Shown here in pieces: positions 60,500 through 64,000 of a stretch of 64,000 nucleotides of DNA. The notes beneath the pieces were generated by a model that saw nothing but the letters and a program-made list of their open reading frames with translations, was not told the DNA's origin and did not search any database. Numbering within the stretch: position 1 is the first letter of the stretch; the number at the start of each line of letters is the position of its first letter. This DNA comes from Hydnum rufescens UP504 (taxonomy: Eukaryota; Basidiomycota; Agaricomycetes; Cantharellales; Hydnaceae): the NCBI GenBank assembly GCA_014904985.1, contig MU129044.1, positions 99,498-163,497 on the forward strand, read 5' to 3'. A program made the position numbers and the translations under genes.

Positions 60500-61060
60500 A
60501 AGCACAGCACACCTCAATAGCAAGCATGTAGATATGGAATAAATACTATGTAATAAATATTTGTCCAATAAAATGCAAAGAAGAAGATAACAAGTCAGAG
60601 CTCAATAAGGCATGATATGGCCAATTGCAAAGTGGATTGGGCCACTTCTATGCATCAGAATTGGCCCAAATTTAAATATAGTAATGGCATATATACACCC
60701 TACATGGGGGATTAATTATCTCAGACAATTGTGGCATTTTCAATTTTTCATGCCTTCAATTCCCTATTTAGGGAATTGAAGGCATGAAAAATTGAAAAAT
60801 GCCACAATCATCCAATATAATTAGTTGCCCATATAGGGTGTATATATGCCATCACTATATTTAAATTTGGGCCAATTCTGATGTGTGGAAGCAACCCAAT
60901 CCACTTTGCAATGAGGCATATCGTCCCTTATTGAGCTCTGGCTCATTATCATCCTCTTCTTCACATTTTTAAACAAATATTTATTATATATTCTGTATTC
61001 CATGTCTACATGCTTGCTATTAATCTGGATTGTACTTGTAGTGTCAGGACTTAGGCACTT
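60500..61060. repeat. Palindrome 2, centre about 60770
   Basis: Homologous to palindrome 1. Centre CCCTATTTAGGG is flanked by CAATTTTTCATGCCTTCAATT and its mirror. The left arm is separated from its array by the LTR-like unit. The right arm leads to plus-oriented hairpin units. Confidence 0.8.
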
Positions 61061-61141
61061 CTTGAGTATTGGCAATTGCCAGCATTGAATTTTGCAAGTA
61101 CGCAGCCACACCCAGCAACAGAAAGGCGAGCGCCCAACCAT

Positions 61142-61168
61142 GACACAACAGCAACAGCAACAGCAGCA

Positions 61169-61199
<31 letters not shown>

Positions 61200-61206
61200 C
61201 AGCAGC
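61142..61206 (+). repeat. CAG/CAA trinucleotide repeat, copy 2
   Basis: About 20 codons of CAA/CAG (polyglutamine if translated) end just before the first exon-type hairpin. Longer than copy 1 at 55690-55740. Confidence 0.85.
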
Positions 61207-61221
61207 CCCAGCACACAACCA

Positions 61222-61760
61222 TGACCACACACCCACTGATGTGGGTGTGTGGTCATGAGGTAAGTTTTGTCTCAGTAGATACAATAGTGCAAAAAGAGTA
61301 GCCCAAGCTACTCTTTTTGTGCTGCTGTGAATTTTTATACTAATGAAGCCTTTATTATTCCAGATCAAAACTAAAACCAATGACGGGCTGCCCAATGAGT
61401 GGCCCCAGGCAAACAAGGCCATGGCAAATGAAACCAGGGCAAATGAAATGACCAAATGAAGGTGTGAGAGGTGGCAACACAAACCACACACCCACTGTGG
61501 CGGGTGTGTGGTTTAACATAATGTAAGTCATTGTACACACCCAATGACACAAAAAGAGCAGCCCTGGCTGCTCTTTTTGTGTTTGTTTTAATTTTTAACT
61601 AACACATAATTTATTATTCTAGGCTATTGCCTGAACCACCTGCCAAATGAGATGCTGAAACACATTGTGCCAAGAACACCCCCCCAGATGAAACCCAGGA
61701 ATGGGAACACATGATGCAAGGCCACAGGGGCCCCAGACAAACCACACACCTGCCGAAGTG
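61222..61760 (+). repeat. Array of two intron-shaped hairpin units plus a broken third, plus orientation
   Basis: Introns 61260-61363 (104 bp, GTAAGT, ATACTAATG, TTCCAG) with stem AGAGTAGC/GCTACTCT, and 61523-61622 (100 bp, GTAAGT, TTAACTAAC, TTCTAG) with stem AGAGCAGC/GCTGCTCT. The exon between is 159 bp and ends in the ACACCCACTGTGGCGGGTGT hairpin. A third exon-type half-hairpin at about 61740 (CACACACCTGCCGAAGTGG) is not completed, and the sequence then changes. Confidence 0.8.
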
Positions 61761-61764
61761 GTAT

Positions 61765-63250
61765 AGAAGAAGGATTGGGAGCTCCGATGACTGTCAAATC
61801 AAACTCTGGTTCAGCCAGTGTGAAGATGGGAGGCTATATTTCTGTTGTTATTCAATGGGTTGGTTCGCTCTGATGGTTGATCACTCTCTACCAGGATGTG
61901 TGTGGTATTGATGGGAAATAGAATTGTGTATGGACTAGCTGTAGTCAATGATATATTGTGGGATGCTTATAGGAAGGCTTATACGTGTTGTGCTGGACTG
62001 TTTATTGATATTTGTGTGTACCTATTTGTATTCTCCTGGTCAAAATGTGGTTAAAATGCAGATTTGTGGATGGCTCTGTACTATTATGTGCTTGATCAGT
62101 GTGTTAATGTGACTTCTTCTTCTTTCTCAGAGACTTGACTTGAACTTTGTATTTGCTTACTTTTCCTTGGATGTCCAGCAACTCTAACCTTAGGTCCTGC
62201 AACTATCCTTGGCTCAGTATTTTGTGTAGAGGGCTTCCAGTGACTTAGTCTCAACAACCTTGTATATGACTTAGCTCCAGATGGCTTTAGATTAGTACTC
62301 TCTTAAGATGCAAGCAGGTTTGTTGACAGTACTTGATTTCCAGTAGTGAGAAGATGATGGTAGGATACAGGAAATCTGCCAGCTTTTATACCTTTCTGAA
62401 GGTGGCTGTGTTTAAGAGAAATGACTCCACCATGGGTGAGCCACACGCAAGTCATAGGTGAGAACAAAAGAAAAGATAAGGAGGTGAGTCACTCATAAGG
62501 TGGTTGCAAGGTAGGTGAGTCATTCATAAACAGAACAATAGGGTTGTCAAGGAAGGTGTTATCTTGGTTTCCATGTGTCATTTGTGGTAATGGGGGATGA
62601 AATCAAAGGATATTTCCAAGTTCTTGGAGATTAATTATTCATAGTCCAATGGTTAAGGTGTTTTTGTCACTGGTTGATAATGGGAACAAGTGCATTGGGT
62701 GGGATTCAATGCAGAAACAGCAGTTTTGATTCCTCAATTGGCGTGCTTAGTATCATTCGATGCGGATTTTTAACAGCTTTCTGGGTGTAGTAATTCCAAG
62801 CTGATCCGGTGCAAACTGATGGAGCAATTTGTAAAATACTGACAGTTGTTGGTTTGGATAGTAATTTTGATCTGGAGAATGCAATTTTGATCCATTCTCG
62901 GTGTTCTCAGCACTATTCGATGTGGATTTTTAATAGCTTTCCGGGTGCAGTGTTTTCAAGTTAATTGGATGTGAATTGACGGAGAAATTCATTAAATGCT
63001 GAGAAATGTGGATTAGGACAGTAAAATCAGTCTGGGGAGTGCAGTTTTGATCCATTTGACTCGTGTTTGGCATCGTTTGAAAGGTGTGATTCGTAGCTTT
63101 CTAAGAATGGTATGGGCGAGTGTTTCTGATCAAAACTGACGGAGCAATTGAACAAATTCCATTTTTATACATAGCCTCAATTAATTTCATAATTGATCAT
63201 GTGATCATTCCATAGGCTGGAATCCATAGAATTTTGCATTTTCTGATACT
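61765..63250. other. Gene-free region with decayed LTR-like repeats
   Basis: No gene supported. 62723-63165 has three degenerate direct repeats of about 150 bp with CATTCGATGCGGATTTTTAA and GGAGCAATTTGT-like motifs. These are the same type of repeat as inside the LTR-like units at 22653-24030 and 59125-60489, so this is probably an older related LTR. Confidence 0.45.
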
Positions 63251-63266
63251 GGATGTTTTTATCTTC

Positions 63267-64000
63267 CACAGTGGGTGTGGTAATTCCACAGTAAGTACAA
63301 CCATGCAAAAGGAGCAGCATACACTGCTCCTTTTGCATGGCCTTTCTTTTTTCTTTTTTTCTTTGTTACTGATGTATTATTTCTAGGTTGTCATCTGAAC
63401 TCAGGACCCGTGACCCCAATGAACAAACATGGGAGAACAACAACCTGCCTGCCAAACAAGACCCATGAATGGCAACAACACAAGTGCCAGACAAACCACC
63501 CACCCACCAAAGTGGGTGTGTGGTAATATTAGGTATGTCTACTAGTAATCCCATCAGTGCCAAAAGAGCAGCAGAAGCTGCTCTTTTGGCACCTCTGTTT
63601 TCTGTTTTTTTTACTAATGTATTATTATTCATTGTTCTAGGTCCCTTCCCTATGTGAAAACCCACACACAGACAAGCCGCCCAAGCCCCAAGTGCCCACC
63701 CCCTGAACATGATGATCAACAAGATCGATGAAATCACATGCCACACACCCACTGCAGTGGGTGTGTGGTAATACCTTGTAATTTTCAATTACAGGATGTA
63801 GGAAAGCACCAAAAGAGCAGCAAGAGCTGCTCTTTTGGTGCTTCCTTTGTTTTCTTTTTAAATTCTAAATTAATGTGTTATTTACTGATTGATCCGTCCC
63901 CCAGCATGAAAACCCACACAAAAAAGGGACATGCGCAGCCACCCGCAACCCGCAACCCGATCCAAGAGCTCAGTGCCTGAACACCCGCAATGTATGCAAT
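63267..64000 (+). repeat. Array of three intron-shaped hairpin units, plus orientation, runs to window edge
   Basis: Introns 63291-63386 (96 bp, GTAAGT, TTACTGATG, TTCTAG), 63533-63640 (108 bp, GTATGT, TTACTAATG, TTCTAG) and 63778-63904 (127 bp, GTAATT, TTTACTGATT, CCCAG). Stems are TGCAAAAGGAGCAG/CTGCTCCTTTTGCA, GTGCCAAAAGAGCAGC/GCTGCTCTTTTGGCAC and AGCACCAAAAGAGCAGC/GCTGCTCTTTTGGTGCT. Here the outer pair changed from GC to CC with matching GG. Exon-type hairpins at about 63267, 63500 and 63741-63768. Confidence 0.8.

Noticed and set aside
53178..64000. CRISPR-like array
   Set aside because: Regular spacing and palindromic repeats are present, but there are two alternating hairpin types, 100-300 bp spacers with intron signals, orientation reversals and a eukaryotic context with no cas genes.

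Overview
The window looks like a transposon-rich stretch of a filamentous basidiomycete (Agaricomycete-type) genome. Evidence: 50-65 bp spliceosomal introns with GTRNGT donors and CTRAY branch sites, a KDZ transposase with its cysteine cluster, a chromodomain Ty3/gypsy element, a hAT transposase, a GRF zinc-finger ORF, a GPI-type cupredoxin protein and a myo-inositol oxygenase relic. I recognise no species. No rRNA, tRNA or CRISPR was found.

Layout. 1-3.9 kb: two head-to-tail minus-strand copies of a multi-intron membrane/ectodomain gene, the second cut by the window edge. 4-13.3 kb: a CpG-normal island with a coiled-coil gene, a myo-inositol oxygenase pseudogene, a small secreted protein gene and a cupredoxin/GPI gene. 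13.3-21.4 kb: a decayed hAT transposase gene split by a solo LTR (5-bp TSD) and by a 3.9-kb inverted-repeat element (8-bp TSD). It is followed by a 0.4-kb intron-containing copy of part of the first gene. 21.8-24.5 kb: a minisatellite split by a 1.38-kb LTR-like unit. 24.5-25.6 kb: an unknown minus-strand ORF. 27.1 kb: one isolated copy of the hairpin intron unit. 27.4-30.5 kb: a 3.1-kb palindrome. 30.7-33.8 kb: two unknown minus-strand ORFs. 34.5-52.3 kb: a GRF ORF and a KDZ transposase gene split by a 3.38-kb zero-loop palindrome (8-bp TSD) and by a complete 9.98-kb Ty3/gypsy chromovirus (5-bp TSD). 52.4-64 kb: a further minisatellite, then about 11 kb built from repeated intron-shaped units.

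Two things stand out. (1) From 53.2 to 64.0 kb, 22 units of about 100-108 bp look like introns (donor GTRAGT, branch YTAAC/CTGAT, acceptor TTCTAG). Each holds a hairpin of the type CAAAAAGAGCAGC/GCTGCTCTTTTTG, and the presumed exon just upstream of the donor ends in a second hairpin, CACACCCAC/GTGGGTGTG. Both stems carry compensating changes between copies. The units are arranged divergently around two palindromes, and one more copy lies 26 kb away. This resembles an introner-like or structured-repeat system. (2) Nonsense mutations are almost all TGA where arginine is expected. The two 474-bp LTRs of the gypsy element differ at 14 positions, and every difference is a CpG transition. This points to a CpG-directed mutation process, RIP-like or driven by 5-methylcytosine deamination, acting on repeats.

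Coordinates of splice sites, TSDs and repeat ends were read by eye. Multi-exon models are partial. No alignment, folding or database search was run.
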